Of a DNA stretch of 40,811 nucleotides, positions 1-8,940 are shown piece after piece. How positions within the stretch are numbered: the stretch's first letter is position 1; the number at the start of each line of letters is the position of its first letter. Made by a program: the position numbers and the translations under genes. The DNA is taken from IMG/VR virus record IMGVR_UViG_3300027841_000030, positions 1 through 40,811 of that record. The stretch is one strand, 5' to 3'. This DNA is from a virus. Under the pieces are notes generated by a model. It was not told the DNA's origin. It worked only from the letters and a program-made list of their open reading frames with translations, and searched no databases.

Positions 1-34
1 CAATCTTGCGTAGGTCTTGCTGTAACTTACTCAT
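1..34 (-). CDS. Start of a late tail gene, cut by the left edge
   Basis: An ATG at 34 opens a leftward frame that reads MSKLQQDLRKI before the window ends. It overlaps the stop of the upstream 667-residue tail gene in an ATGA, the coupling used throughout this operon, so the start is credible despite its shortness. It is probably the amino end of the protein whose remainder occupies 40014-40811 at the right edge, but the two pieces are out of phase by two bases if simply joined. Function unknown; tail-associated by position. Confidence 0.6.
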   Translation of the reverse strand, partial: MSKLQQDLRKI

Positions 35-2034
35 AATACTATCTCCAACGTATCATCAACAATAGCAACTGTGTACGATTGCGATGCTGGTAATGTTAGA
101 TTTGATGTGTATGCCTCAATAATCTCTGGGGTGTCCACTACAAAACTCTCTGGATATTGTGTCTTGTAAGTGTTAGTACCACCAACCGTTGGTACAGTGA
201 CAAACTTATTACCTATAAACCCTGTCCACTCTGGATGGTCTGTAGGGTCCTCACCATAGTGATTGCTCAAAAAACTACCGTAGGCAGGAGGTAGTAAGTT
301 ATTACTAGGTCTTGTTGGTATTACAAAACTACTAGTGGATGCTGATCCATCGGTAACAGACAATGCTAATGTAATCTTTGTATTACATCCACCATCGCTA
401 GGGCTTAGTGTATGCTCAATTTGATACACCTTGCCTTTGGCATGTATCGATGTGCCCTCATGAGAGGTGGCATTAATATCAACTGTATGCCTTAAGTCTA
501 TAACAGGATTTAAGAACATATTAAAACTTACGTAATTATTTCTATGTGACTTAAGTATTGTTGTTTTAGCCTTGTTAATTATAGCTAATGCTGACGTTTG
601 ATAGTCACTGAGGTTTAGTATCTCATTGTAATAAGATGAGCTGCTGTTAGTTACAGCACTACCAACACCATATCCGGGAGATAGTAGATATTGCTTATTA
701 TCTTCCCACGCCGCTGTGCTCAATTTACTATCTACAGCTGTACTCTCATCTTGTGAGACAGTACCAAATCTAGTTACTGATTGTGGGGCTGTAATTGATA
801 ATGTGTAGCTCTCAATGACATTTTGCACCCATCTGTACGAGCTACTCCATTGAGCCGCATCGCAGTATTCTTTGCTCCGATCTATGTAAGATGTTGGGAC
901 AGACGAGTACACTTGTTGCCCGTTAGCATCAACAACATTACGTGTTTGTATTGTGCCATCAGATGCTCTATAGTTTTCTGTTTTTGCAACGTTAGTGTAG
1001 CCTGTTTCAATCCAACTAAAGCCTGTTGTAACACCACCGCAATTATAATAGCCTGCGCGGAAGTTAGTTGCAAATGTAATATCACCAACAATAGACCACC
1101 CAGCAGCGTTTGCGGCTGCCTCAATTAATGAGCGTTTTGTTAAGCTATATCCTTTAGTCAAAAAATCACAATCGATGTCTGTGCTCCATGTATATGTACT
1201 ATAAGCCATATACAAACGCTTATATCTGTATTCTAAATTGATATTAACTGTGTTAATAACATTAGCTCGTGGGTTTAGTACCACTTGCGGGTCTCTGCCA
1301 GAATCCCTATATATATCAGAGTCTGTATAAGAATAATCAGCTGCAGCAGCCGCGAAAGCATAGCTGTATTGTGGCACACCGTAAGCATTAAAATTAAGGG
1401 TGTAAGGAACTGTTGACAGTCTATAGTCAAGCTCTTGCGCTCTATCCTTAGCAACACCAAAAACACTCTCTGTATAATATCCAATGTTGTCAACCAAAAA
1501 ACTATAGTCTTGATTAATAAGCTCTCGTCTATTATCTGTACAAGATATGTATATTTTACGGTCTAAGAGATTAAGCGTGGGCGTGTTTATCTTTCCTGTG
1601 TAAGCACGAAAAACACCCGCTGCTGTTTGTACATTAAGAATAACACTAAGCCCCTCGTAGGCTGTTATATCAAGAGAGCCTCTAGGCGGTATTAGTCCAA
1701 AGGTCATCTGAGCGGCATCATTCTCTGTGCGCGTTATTGTAATGTCACCGTGTATTTGACTTGCTGGGATTTGTCGCCCATCAATGTATAAATAACAAGT
1801 CCATCCATTACGAGTGTAAAATGTAGAGGCTGTTGGAGATGATACACGTTGTACAATAGAGATGCATTGACCTGATGCGTGGTCAGCAACACTCTGTAAA
1901 ACAGATATAGCTAATCCTGAGCCTGTTTCATACAGCTCTACATTGTTTTCAATTGATATTATTAGGCCAGAGCCGTGCTCGCATATAGACGAGCCATTAA
2001 CTTGACCTAGATTTAGCTGCGATACGTTAGACAT
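31..2034 (-). CDS. Large tail protein, probable tail-tip or hub component
   Basis: A 667-residue protein without a recognised enzymatic motif. It lies after the fibre genes at the distal end of the tail operon. The amino end (about residues 12-63) holds three imperfect repeats of roughly 17 residues around the core (E/H)xGSGLxISI, which looks like a small beta-repeat. The rest is rich in Tyr, Ser, Thr and Asn, as in virion surface proteins. The segment after residue 75 (TCYLYIDGRQIP) resembles the beta-barrel start of hub-like tail proteins, but this is weak. It overlaps the next gene by four bases. Tail placement is well supported; the exact role is inference. Confidence 0.6.
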   Translation of the reverse strand: MSNVSQLNLGQVNGSSICEHGSGLIISIENNVELYETGSGLAISVLQSVADHASGQCISIVQRVSSPTASTFYTRNGWTCYLYIDGRQIPASQIHGDITITRTENDAAQMTFGLIPPRGSLDITAYEGLSVILNVQTAAGVFRAYTGKINTPTLNLLDRKIYISCTDNRRELINQDYSFLVDNIGYYTESVFGVAKDRAQELDYRLSTVPYTLNFNAYGVPQYSYAFAAAAADYSYTDSDIYRDSGRDPQVVLNPRANVINTVNINLEYRYKRLYMAYSTYTWSTDIDCDFLTKGYSLTKRSLIEAAANAAGWSIVGDITFATNFRAGYYNCGGVTTGFSWIETGYTNVAKTENYRASDGTIQTRNVVDANGQQVYSSVPTSYIDRSKEYCDAAQWSSSYRWVQNVIESYTLSITAPQSVTRFGTVSQDESTAVDSKLSTAAWEDNKQYLLSPGYGVGSAVTNSSSSYYNEILNLSDYQTSALAIINKAKTTILKSHRNNYVSFNMFLNPVIDLRHTVDINATSHEGTSIHAKGKVYQIEHTLSPSDGGCNTKITLALSVTDGSASTSSFVIPTRPSNNLLPPAYGSFLSNHYGEDPTDHPEWTGFIGNKFVTVPTVGGTNTYKTQYPESFVVDTPEIIEAYTSNLTLPASQSYTVAIVDDTLEIVL

Positions 2035-2038
2035 TATT

Positions 2039-2284
2039 TTACTCTATAGGTATTAGCTTTGCTCTTAATTCAGAGGCTTGTGCCTCTAGTTGACTAAGTC
2101 TAACTTTATCTTCAGACCTTAACGCTCTAATACTCTTTTTATCTATCTCTTCTAGTTTCTCGTATATTTCTCTGTTATTAATCTGAGCTTCAACAATAAT
2201 GGCATTAGCTGCCCATTCAGCTTCTAGTGCATCTTGCTCATCTTTTGTAAGCTCTATTTGCTCACCATTAACCATTTTATGCAT
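2039..2284 (-). CDS. Small helical protein, possible tail fibre chaperone
   Basis: An 81-residue protein with a short beta-type start (MVNGEQIELT) followed by a long charged helical region containing IRALRSEDKVRL and a leucine-heptad end. Small proteins of this shape often sit directly after fibre genes in siphoviruses and P2-like phages and act as assembly chaperones. The ATG at 2284 lies four bases after the fibre gene's stop and about nine bases from an AAGG. An in-frame ATG three codons later is an alternative. Function by analogy and position only. Confidence 0.5.
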   Translation of the reverse strand: MHKMVNGEQIELTKDEQDALEAEWAANAIIVEAQINNREIYEKLEEIDKKSIRALRSEDKVRLSQLEAQASELRAKLIPIE

Positions 2285-2288
2285 CGTA

Positions 2289-2948
2289 TTATGCCTTAAG
2301 TCCGTAGAGTGTAAATTTGCCTGTTGATATATTACCAGAGGACATTAAAAATCTTATTCCGTCTATGGCACTATTAGATTGGTAAAACCCTGACCCTCGG
2401 ATAAATGAGGCTGTAGTGCTTGACGCAACAAAATCCATCTCGAAAGCACATGTCTTTGGATTAACTGTAGCCGATGGATTCATTAACCAAAAACGCACCC
2501 CTGACTCTTGTCCGGCTGTATTACCCATAGAGCCAAATATACCAGAATCAATTATATTCCACTGTGTAGCTGACGTAACCCTTCCAGCAACTGTTGATGC
2601 CCCAGTACCTTGTTGTGATAAACTATACAAAGCACTAGAACTAAAGCTAGAGGCTATAGATATACGTGCCTGAAACATAACGGTGTTTGTAGCAGGTAGT
2701 AATCCACTAATAGAAACAAAATAAGCTGCGTATGTGCTAGATAATCCTGTAAAATCTATAGTGGCTGAGCTAGACGCGGTCTGTGATGATATCTTAACCC
2801 AGTCGCCCGCATTTGTACAGTTACTCAAATCACCAGATGATGGTGTACCGAGGGCAGGGGTTACTAATGTGGGGCTTGTACTGCCCACAAAAGACCCTGT
2901 GCCTGTTGACCCGCTAAGGCCAACGTTTAAACTATTATTAGTTGCCAT
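2289..2948 (-). CDS. Short tail fibre, receptor-binding protein paralogue
   Basis: A 219-residue Ser/Thr/Gly-rich protein. Residues about 17-46 carry the phage fibre motif SFVGSTSPTLVTPALGTP followed by SGDLSNCT. The remainder (from [18 protein letters not shown]) is a beta-rich domain that recurs in the neighbouring 604-residue protein ([17 protein letters not shown] there) and ends with the same (F/Y)-x-SGNI-x-SG pattern. The two genes therefore share a duplicated adhesin module. It probably forms a trimeric fibre or tip on the virion that contacts the host surface. Confidence 0.7.
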   Translation of the reverse strand: MATNNSLNVGLSGSTGTGSFVGSTSPTLVTPALGTPSSGDLSNCTNAGDWVKISSQTASSSATIDFTGLSSTYAAYFVSISGLLPATNTVMFQARISIASSFSSSALYSLSQQGTGASTVAGRVTSATQWNIIDSGIFGSMGNTAGQESGVRFWLMNPSATVNPKTCAFEMDFVASSTTASFIRGSGFYQSNSAIDGIRFLMSSGNISTGKFTLYGLKA

Positions 2949-2962
2949 TTATTGTTGCCCTA

Positions 2963-4777
2963 TTATGTAACTGTAAATCCAGATGTAACCGCATTCAGCA
3001 TTGACCATGTTGTATTAGCTGTAATACATACAACCTCTATCGTGTCATATCTATTAGCACTTGCAGCTGCTCCGGCTGATGTTGTAGCCGTAGAGCCTAT
3101 ATTAATAGTTTGCCCTGTGTTAGCCGTTAATTTCCATCCACCAGCACCTTTCCCAGTAACAAAAACTCTATCGCCTAATGCTGCTGTAGCAGGGAGTGTA
3201 ACGTTAACTTGTGATGCATTGTTAGCAATATAATTATAATTAACTGCTGCGGCTTTAGTGGTTGCTGTAACCTCTTCAAATGTAATAGAGCCTGCGGGAC
3301 CACCTAAGTTGGTTTTGCTACGTCCATATGCATATATTACACCAGAGGCAATATTACCAGAGGCGAAATAAAAGCGTACAGCGTCAACATCAGCTGCAGA
3401 CATACGCAGCCCTGATGATGTGGTGCGTACTAGTGCAGCTGTAGCATTCATATAAACTAAGTCACCAGATATGTATTTGTACAGAGCAGAACCTTGGTTA
3501 TAAAGCTTAATCTCTCCACAAAGCATCTCTCCGGTGTCACTACCAACACCACTAGTTAATTGTATTTCAGTGGCTGAGGATGACCCGTTATTACTTAATG
3601 ATGTTGTTGGAGCAACAGTACCAGTGAAGGCATATTGATAAGATGCTGCCGCTGAATCATAAGTTGATCCATTGTCTGTTGACGTACGCATATAAAGACG
3701 GACGTTATCCGTAGCTGGTTTTAAATCTGTTATCACAAATATAATATCTGCATAATCAGTGAGGCCAGTGAAATCTAATGTAGCAGAGGAACTAGCTGTC
3801 TGTGACGATATGAATGTAAGAGCACCTACAGATGACCCGCCACCGCCACTAGGCGTTGCCCAAGTGCCATCACCTCTCCAATATGTGGAGCTAGAAGCTG
3901 ACGTACCACTGTTTAAGTTAGCTACTGCTAGGTTACCAGTTACACCAGTTGATAGGGGCAATCCTGTACAATTGGTTAATGTACCTGATGCGGGTGTACC
4001 TAAAACAGGCGCCACTAGTGTTAAAGCTGTACCGTTAGTGGTTGCTCCTGTAATACCAGCAAAAGAACCAGCATTATTATATTGCACTTCTGTGTCTGAA
4101 CCACCCGGACTACCTGAACCACCACCACCGCCCGAGCTTGTGGCACTCCATGATGCAGCACTAGTACCTGACGCTAGTACACATGTAACTGTAACTTTTG
4201 TTAATGTAGTTAAGCTATGCACTAAGTTACCGCCGGAGCTATTGATAGTTACAGTGCCAGTGCTGTTATTAACTAAATCAAAACTATGCCCAGTTGTTAA
4301 TGTGCTTGCAACAGGAAGAACCACTGTTTGGGTGGTTGAGCCTGTAAAAAATTGTTGTCTTGCGCTAGCCACTGTTAATGTTGTAGTGCCTGCAGCTGTT
4401 GCTGTAGTGGCATATCCATTTAACATATTGTTAGCTGAGAGGTTTAAATTACCGTCCCAATGAGCAGAGCTATTCTCTGTAGGGGTTGTTATAATAGCAT
4501 GGCTTGCAGCTGTCACTCTAAGTTCTACAGGTGTACCACTCACCCACGCAGCGGCAGATGTTCCTTCTTGTGCTCTAACAACTGTTAGGCTTGTACCTGA
4601 CCGAGCCGTAACTTTAACAATCTCTGTTGTATATCCTGAGCCTAGAGTTAAATAATAATACTCACCAGCTGCTAATGTGGGCAGTCTTGTTGCACTATTA
4701 ACAACAATGGTTGTTGCTCCTATAGCAATATCACCATTTAGCGAGCTAGCATATTGATTGACATATATTCTACCCAT
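2963..4777 (-). CDS. Modular tail fibre protein
   Basis: A 604-residue low-complexity, Ala/Ser/Thr/Gly-rich protein. In order: an amino-terminal virion-attachment type region ([15 protein letters not shown], residues 1-90), beta-rich shaft segments, a [11 protein letters not shown] linker near residue 215, the fibre motif [12 protein letters not shown] with TLTNCTGLP (about 250-275), a second glycine linker, the adhesin module shared with the next gene (about 325-490), and a C-terminal domain with [17 protein letters not shown]. The arrangement is typical of siphovirus fibres with exchangeable modules. Host receptor unknown. Confidence 0.75.
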   Translation of the reverse strand: MGRIYVNQYASSLNGDIAIGATTIVVNSATRLPTLAAGEYYYLTLGSGYTTEIVKVTARSGTSLTVVRAQEGTSAAAWVSGTPVELRVTAASHAIITTPTENSSAHWDGNLNLSANNMLNGYATTATAAGTTTLTVASARQQFFTGSTTQTVVLPVASTLTTGHSFDLVNNSTGTVTINSSGGNLVHSLTTLTKVTVTCVLASGTSAASWSATSSGGGGGSGSPGGSDTEVQYNNAGSFAGITGATTNGTALTLVAPVLGTPASGTLTNCTGLPLSTGVTGNLAVANLNSGTSASSSTYWRGDGTWATPSGGGGSSVGALTFISSQTASSSATLDFTGLTDYADIIFVITDLKPATDNVRLYMRTSTDNGSTYDSAAASYQYAFTGTVAPTTSLSNNGSSSATEIQLTSGVGSDTGEMLCGEIKLYNQGSALYKYISGDLVYMNATAALVRTTSSGLRMSAADVDAVRFYFASGNIASGVIYAYGRSKTNLGGPAGSITFEEVTATTKAAAVNYNYIANNASQVNVTLPATAALGDRVFVTGKGAGGWKLTANTGQTINIGSTATTSAGAAASANRYDTIEVVCITANTTWSMLNAVTSGFTVT

Positions 4778-4779
4778 TA

Positions 4780-5400
4780 TTATGCTCTCGTCTCTTTGAT
4801 GTTATTAAAATACACGCCTATCTGGGGATAGCCTGTGACGTCACTTGCTGTAACAACAGTGTTTGTGATTTGCATCCAGAATGTAACTTGTCCGGCAACA
4901 CCGCTATATATTTCAGTTCCTAAATCAAGACTAGCTCCTGCTACGGCTGACGTAAGCCCGCCTTCTGTTAGTGCTAATTTAATCTCTGTTGTGGGGTGTT
5001 TCTTAGCCATACATGTAAAAACAACAGTTCCATTAGTAACTGTATTTCCTATTGTTGTAGGCCATGTTGGTTCAGATGCTCCACTAGTGCCTGCTGTAGT
5101 AACTTCATAATAATATGTATTAGGTGTTACAGGCTCAACTTGTTGTCCTAGTGTGTAAGCTGTAGATGCTGCCCACTCGGCAATAGTTGATGTCGGTGTT
5201 AGTGTTATTTGGTTAACCCCGGGATTATCTGCATTAACTAATACATTAGCATTAGCAGCTTCGTTGCTGCCTAGCCAGAATTGCACTTTATTTGGATTAT
5301 CACTTAAATCTGTTTTATGTGCTAATTGTGTTGTACCGCTGTATTGTGCTGTTTGGGCTGCGTCAGTCCAAAGCTTAAATGTTAACGTTGCTAATGACAT
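4780..5400 (-). CDS. Tail protein with a carbohydrate-binding-like insert
   Basis: A 206-residue protein. Residues about 74-130 read [12 protein letters not shown], then [14 protein letters not shown] and [12 protein letters not shown]. This matches the recurrent W-x-A-S-T-x-Y-x-L-G ... G-x-S-G-x-x-x-P-x-W-P fold element found in phage tail and chitinase-like carbohydrate-binding modules. The flanking segments are beta-rich. It sits between tape measure and fibres, so it could be a distal-tail or decoration protein that binds surface glycans. Recognition is by motif only. Confidence 0.6.
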   Translation of the reverse strand: MSLATLTFKLWTDAAQTAQYSGTTQLAHKTDLSDNPNKVQFWLGSNEAANANVLVNADNPGVNQITLTPTSTIAEWAASTAYTLGQQVEPVTPNTYYYEVTTAGTSGASEPTWPTTIGNTVTNGTVVFTCMAKKHPTTEIKLALTEGGLTSAVAGASLDLGTEIYSGVAGQVTFWMQITNTVVTASDVTGYPQIGVYFNNIKETRA

Positions 5401-5401
5401 G

Positions 5402-6625
5402 TTATGATCCCACCGCTGAGGCTTCTTTGCTTACGAGACCAGCAGAACCCTGCTGTATAGCTTTCGTAAACTCTGGGCTTCCTGCAATACTTAGCAAAAA
5501 ACCTTCTGTTGTTTTAACTGTAATGTCTAGTTTAGACTTCTCAGTACTTGCTTTATTTCCTGATGATATTTGATTCTTAATTGCACCTAGTCCACCAACT
5601 AATGATGTGGCTGGGTTTGATGTTGGCGCATTAATATCTCTTTTTAGTTTGGCTATTTCAGACAATCTGCTGAAATCAATATCTCCACCAGTTACGGCAA
5701 AGTTGAAATCATTGAACACTTGTCTTGTCTCGAGCAAAATTAGCTTAAGTCTCTCATATGCCTTTATTAATGAATTAACTCCATCAATAGCAGCCTCTAT
5801 ACCAGTTGCTACGCCTATAAGACCATCGACCATAAATACAGCTGTTGCTTTAGCAATATTACCAAGACCACCCCACTCAACTATTTGCTTAGTGATAAAT
5901 TCTGTAATTGATTGTAGTGCAGGGGCGACAGCAACGGTTAATTGCATTTTAAATATATCGAGCACAGCAGATAGTTTCTTCATGGCATCATCGTATGCAG
6001 ACACGCCAGCTGCACCTTCTTCACTGATAACGCCACCAAATGCCGCAAACTCTTCGCCAGCGGCTTTTATATCGCTGCGTACAAGATTTGATATATTTTG
6101 GAATCCTCGGCCAAATATAACAGTACCAACTTTAGCTTGATCTAATGCCGTTGGTAGTTTTGCTATTTCTGCTGATATTTTTGTAAATGCTTGATCTAAA
6201 GATAGGCCTTGTAAATCTTTTGCTGTAAGTCCTATAGCCTTAAAGGCCTCTATAGTTTTTTTATTACCAGACTCGAGATTATTAAGCGTACCAACTAGTC
6301 TTTTCATACTGGCATCTAGTGACCCAGTACTGACATCGGCTAAATTAGCAGCATATTGTAACTTTTGCACAGCAGCAACAGTTGTACCCAGCTTTTGTGA
6401 CGTATTGACAAGCTCATCAATTTGCTCTGTTGTTTGATTAACGACATGCAAAAGAGCGCCAAAGGCAGCTACTAGCGTAACACCTATAACACCAGCACCT
6501 ATAACCCCAGCTTTAGCAATCCTAGATCCAAAGTTATCTGCGTCATTAGATGCTTGGTTTATTTTTTTTCTAAAGTCACTAGTGTTTGCTGTAACGATTG
6601 TGGTTAGTTCGGAGACTAATGCCAT
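5402..6625 (-). CDS. Tail tape measure protein (short)
   Basis: A 407-residue protein with the amino-terminal pattern typical of tape measures (MALVSELTTIVTANTSDFRK, then ASNDADNFGSRIAK). This is followed by an Ala/Gly hydrophobic stretch at about 38-62 and long helical segments with LGTTVAAVQKLQYAA. It follows the tail chaperone pair, as in lambda-like tails, and its ATG shares one base with their stop (TAATG). At about 0.15 nm per residue it would specify a tail near 60 nm, shorter than most siphovirus tails; that length is an estimate. Confidence 0.85.
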   Translation of the reverse strand: MALVSELTTIVTANTSDFRKKINQASNDADNFGSRIAKAGVIGAGVIGVTLVAAFGALLHVVNQTTEQIDELVNTSQKLGTTVAAVQKLQYAANLADVSTGSLDASMKRLVGTLNNLESGNKKTIEAFKAIGLTAKDLQGLSLDQAFTKISAEIAKLPTALDQAKVGTVIFGRGFQNISNLVRSDIKAAGEEFAAFGGVISEEGAAGVSAYDDAMKKLSAVLDIFKMQLTVAVAPALQSITEFITKQIVEWGGLGNIAKATAVFMVDGLIGVATGIEAAIDGVNSLIKAYERLKLILLETRQVFNDFNFAVTGGDIDFSRLSEIAKLKRDINAPTSNPATSLVGGLGAIKNQISSGNKASTEKSKLDITVKTTEGFLLSIAGSPEFTKAIQQGSAGLVSKEASAVGS

Positions 6626-7202
6626 TATGTACCACCTACTAAAAAGCTATCTAATAATGATTTTAATGCTGATGTTTTTTCAGCGTCAGTTTTTACAGCC
6701 TGTTTTTCTAAAAATAATTGTTCTACTACCCTGTCTCTATATTCTTTGTTTTGTAACTGGTCAAAGGCAATCCAGTTATACAACTCGTCTGCATCCATAT
6801 TTTCCACTAGATAGTTTTGAAAAACACCTAAATCATTTGCTTTTTTGTATGTATATTCTAGCAGTGGATGCTCTATCAGTTTTTTGCTCGTTTATCCAGT
6901 TCGTGCTCGCCTATACCATTTAGTTCTAAGCAGTGCTTGAATAATTCTACAACACCATTGGATGGTAGGTTTTTTATATCGTCTTTGTTACCAAATAGAG
7001 GGTTACCGTCATCATCCATGCAGCAATACAATAGTGTTAAGTAGATTACCTCAGACCCATCTGCTTTTTCTTTGTTAGCTGCTTCAATGTCTAATTGTTG
7101 TTGTATTGACATTTGTTTGATATGTACTTCACAATCCCAATCTTCTACGCGCACATCTTTAGTTTTACGCAGCTTATTAAGCCTATCTCTATTTAAATAC
7201 AT
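6625..7202 (-). CDS. GT-like tail chaperone fusion made by -1 frameshift
   Basis: Slipping by -1 on AAAAAAC (6879-6885) continues the G-like frame into KKLIEHPLLEYTYKKANDLG and then VENMDADELYNWIAFDQ, ending at 6625 for a 192-residue product. The downstream part has no good start of its own: its first candidate codon is a GTG at 6807 without a ribosome-binding site, and the frame is open upstream all the way to the slip site. This is the lambda G/GT arrangement, in which the rarer fusion links the tape measure to the tail tube subunits. Confidence 0.75.
6876..7202 (-). CDS. Tail assembly chaperone, G-like
   Basis: A 108-residue protein between the major tail protein and the tape measure, the position of lambda gpG. 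It is mostly helical and charged and ends ELDKRAKN. The last sense codons (GCA AAA AAC) directly before the TGA stop form the slippery heptamer A AAA AAC, and a -1 slip there opens a further 85 codons. Like gpG it should coat the tape measure during tail assembly and be absent from the virion. Assignment rests on position plus the frameshift signature. Confidence 0.75.
   Translation of the reverse strand: MYLNRDRLNKLRKTKDVRVEDWDCEVHIKQMSIQQQLDIEAANKEKADGSEVIYLTLLYCCMDDDGNPLFGNKDDIKNLPSNGVVELFKHCLELNGIGEHELDKRAKN
6879..6885 (-). other. Programmed -1 frameshift slippery site A AAA AAC
   Basis: On the minus strand the bases read GC AAA AAA C TGA. The heptamer A-AAA-AAC fits the X-XXY-YYZ rule and lies immediately before the zero-frame TGA of the G-like gene. 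The -1 frame is open on both sides. AAAAAAC is one of the efficient bacterial slippery sequences. I did not find an obvious strong stimulatory hairpin just downstream. Confidence 0.7.
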
Positions 7203-7384
7203 TACTTATTATCCTCTGGATACCAAAAGCCCACGGGGCAAGATGCCTTTTTAAATTTTGTTTTTAATGCAATACAGCACTTACATTTAGAGCATACGCT
7301 CTTATTGTGTGTTGCATAAGGACAAGAGGTGCAAATCTGCCTCCTCTCATCCTGTATAGATTGCTCTACAAATGGTGTATACAT
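7202..7384 (-). CDS. Small cysteine-rich, probably zinc-binding protein
   Basis: A 60-residue protein with cysteines in the order CTSC ... CSKCKCC ... CPVGFW. This resembles a small zinc ribbon family seen among tail genes of some siphoviruses. Its start overlaps the stop of the major tail protein gene, and its end overlaps the start of the G-like chaperone gene. Being fixed between tail tube and chaperone genes suggests a tail-assembly role. No catalytic motif is visible. Confidence 0.6.
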   Translation of the reverse strand: MYTPFVEQSIQDERRQICTSCPYATHNKSVCSKCKCCIALKTKFKKASCPVGFWYPEDNK

Positions 7385-7797
7385 TAGGTGGCTGCAAACG
7401 CGCCAGATATAGCAAGCTCTGCTTTACCTTCAACAATGCCGTCAACACCTAAGTCAAACGACATTGATATAACGTAAGCTGTAGCTGTGTATATGTTAGC
7501 TGTAACTGACGGGCTAGTTGCTGGTAATGTAATAACTAATGATGCGCTGGCACCAGATGCTTTATAAGCTATCATCTCAGCTTGACCTAAGTCATCTTGG
7601 TTCCAGAAAAAATTCATAGATAATGTACCAAAATCTTGTAATCCCATACGTCTAGTCTTAGCGGAATCTGCTAGAGTGGTGGTGTCAATTATTGACGCTG
7701 TGCCATTGCCAACACCTGATATTGATTTAACACCGTTAACAGTAACGGCATTGAACGACACTGTTGTGCCTTGTGATAGGATAGCCGGAGCTGCCAT
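7384..7797 (-). CDS. Major tail (tube) protein
   Basis: A 137-residue beta-rich protein with SGVGNGTASIIDTTTLADSA near residue 27 and a C-terminal LGVDGIVEGKAELAISG. This is the usual shape of short siphovirus tail tube subunits. It lies between the tail terminator gene and the chaperones, the canonical place. It should stack as hexameric rings around the tape measure. Confident by context and overall pattern. Confidence 0.85.
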   Translation of the reverse strand: MAAPAILSQGTTVSFNAVTVNGVKSISGVGNGTASIIDTTTLADSAKTRRMGLQDFGTLSMNFFWNQDDLGQAEMIAYKASGASASLVITLPATSPSVTANIYTATAYVISMSFDLGVDGIVEGKAELAISGAFAAT

Positions 7798-7810
7798 TGG
7801 GTATTTCCTC

Positions 7811-8209
7811 TTAGTTTATACAAAAATAGTTAACAGTAACTGAGCAACTCCACCAGCTTTCAATTACGCGAGCTTGTGTTATGCTTACAGCACCTAAGTT
7901 TATAACATCTGTTCCAGATGTTAGTTTTGTTACAGTTTTAAATCCGTCTCTAACTGCATCCGCTAATAACAATAGCGGAGCTGTTCCTTTCTTTATTTGT
8001 GTAAATATGTCAATTTGATATATGCCTTGATGCATCTCTTTACCATCTAATTGATGTAATGCTGCATTGGCTGGTAATAGACTTACACGTATATAATTAG
8101 TACCTTGTACAGGTGTTTTTTCTGTGTTTGGGTAGTAGATTGTTGGTAGCGAGCCTATTGATGCTAGCTTAACGTTTAAAGCATTTTGTATGTTATTAAT
8201 TAAGCTCAT
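7811..8209 (-). CDS. Tail terminator protein (gpU-like)
   Basis: A 132-residue protein with the alternating pattern of tail terminators. It has an amino-terminal helix (MSLINNIQNALNVKLASIG), a strand pair around NYIRVSLLPANA, the phrase GIYQIDIFTQIKKGTAPLLL, and a closing strand SCSVTVNYFC. It sits directly before the major tail gene, as expected for the ring that caps the tail and joins it to the head. It overlaps its upstream neighbour by one base. Confidence 0.75.
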   Translation of the reverse strand: MSLINNIQNALNVKLASIGSLPTIYYPNTEKTPVQGTNYIRVSLLPANAALHQLDGKEMHQGIYQIDIFTQIKKGTAPLLLLADAVRDGFKTVTKLTSGTDVINLGAVSITQARVIESWWSCSVTVNYFCIN

Positions 8210-8589
8210 TATATCTTATACCTCTTAGCAACATCATTAATAATGTCGCTCCACTCTAAACAAGACAGGCGCATCATACCTTCTGGGGCTTGTGTACTAT
8301 AGCCAAATTCAACGCGTTCGGCATATGGTTGATCATTTGATATGTTAATATAAACATCTTTCCCTTTAACACCATAACTTAATGTCCATGATGCTCTAAG
8401 TGTTCCCGGAACGTAGCCTGCGTGAGCTGGCCAATTCCATAAAGAGGGGTCACCTATAGGCGTTCTATTTTCAATGCGATTTAACAGCTCTTTAGATGCT
8501 TCAACTTGTATTTTATTGTTTGCTTTAATCGTTGTTTCAATTTGCTTATCAAATACATTGTGCCAGCTTTTAGTGTCTGTCTTAATCAT
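8209..8589 (-). CDS. HK97 gp10-like neck or minor tail protein
   Basis: A 126-residue protein with an amino-terminal helix rich in Lys/Glu, the phrase RTPIGDPSLW, then VPGTLRASWTLS and YAERVEFG near residue 95. These are features of the HK97 gp10 family of head-tail joining proteins. It lies between the stopper and terminator genes. Its start overlaps the previous stop by four bases (ATGA). Confidence 0.7.
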   Translation of the reverse strand: MIKTDTKSWHNVFDKQIETTIKANNKIQVEASKELLNRIENRTPIGDPSLWNWPAHAGYVPGTLRASWTLSYGVKGKDVYINISNDQPYAERVEFGYSTQAPEGMMRLSCLEWSDIINDVAKRYKI

Positions 8590-8939
8590 TGTCTTAGTTG
8601 CACTATATACACAACATCGCTACCTTGTGCTGTAATGCGCTCAACATTTTGAGCTGTATATACAACACCACCAACTGTAAAAATATCGTTAACCACTGGC
8701 TGTGTAGTACAGCTGAAGGTAAGCTTAATATCTTGTTGTTTAATTAATGTACCATCTATTTGATAGCTGTTATATCCTTCAGGATACCCATAGCCACTAT
8801 AACTAGTGTCTGAGCTATCAGTAACTGTACCTGTAGCTGTATCATATGCCCCTATTACATCTCTAACAGCAGATATTGATTGTCCGTAATTGGTTAGTAG
8901 TCTAAGGGCTACCGCCTGCATATTGGTTGCAAAAGACAT
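8586..8939 (-). CDS. Head-tail connector, probable stopper
   Basis: A 117-residue mixed protein in the slot of head-closure (stopper) proteins, between the adaptor and gp10-like genes. The central part DIKLTFSCTTQPVVNDIFTV followed by VVYTAQNVERI is a beta-barrel style ending common in this group. Identification is mainly from gene order. Confidence 0.6.
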   Translation of the reverse strand: MSFATNMQAVALRLLTNYGQSISAVRDVIGAYDTATGTVTDSSDTSYSGYGYPEGYNSYQIDGTLIKQQDIKLTFSCTTQPVVNDIFTVGGVVYTAQNVERITAQGSDVVYIVQLRQ

Positions 8940-8940
8940 A

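Noticed and set aside
3759-4463. A 234-residue plus-strand frame opposite the tail fibre gene
   Set aside because: Pro/Val-rich mirror of a Gly/Thr/Ala-rich gene, with no start signal; typical antisense shadow.
5607-6140. A 177-residue plus-strand frame opposite the tape measure
   Set aside because: Antisense to a well-supported gene, with no ribosome-binding site.
6625-6807. Independent 60-residue gene before the tape measure
   Set aside because: Starts at a GTG without a site, and the frame is open upstream to the slippery heptamer; interpreted as the frameshift extension.
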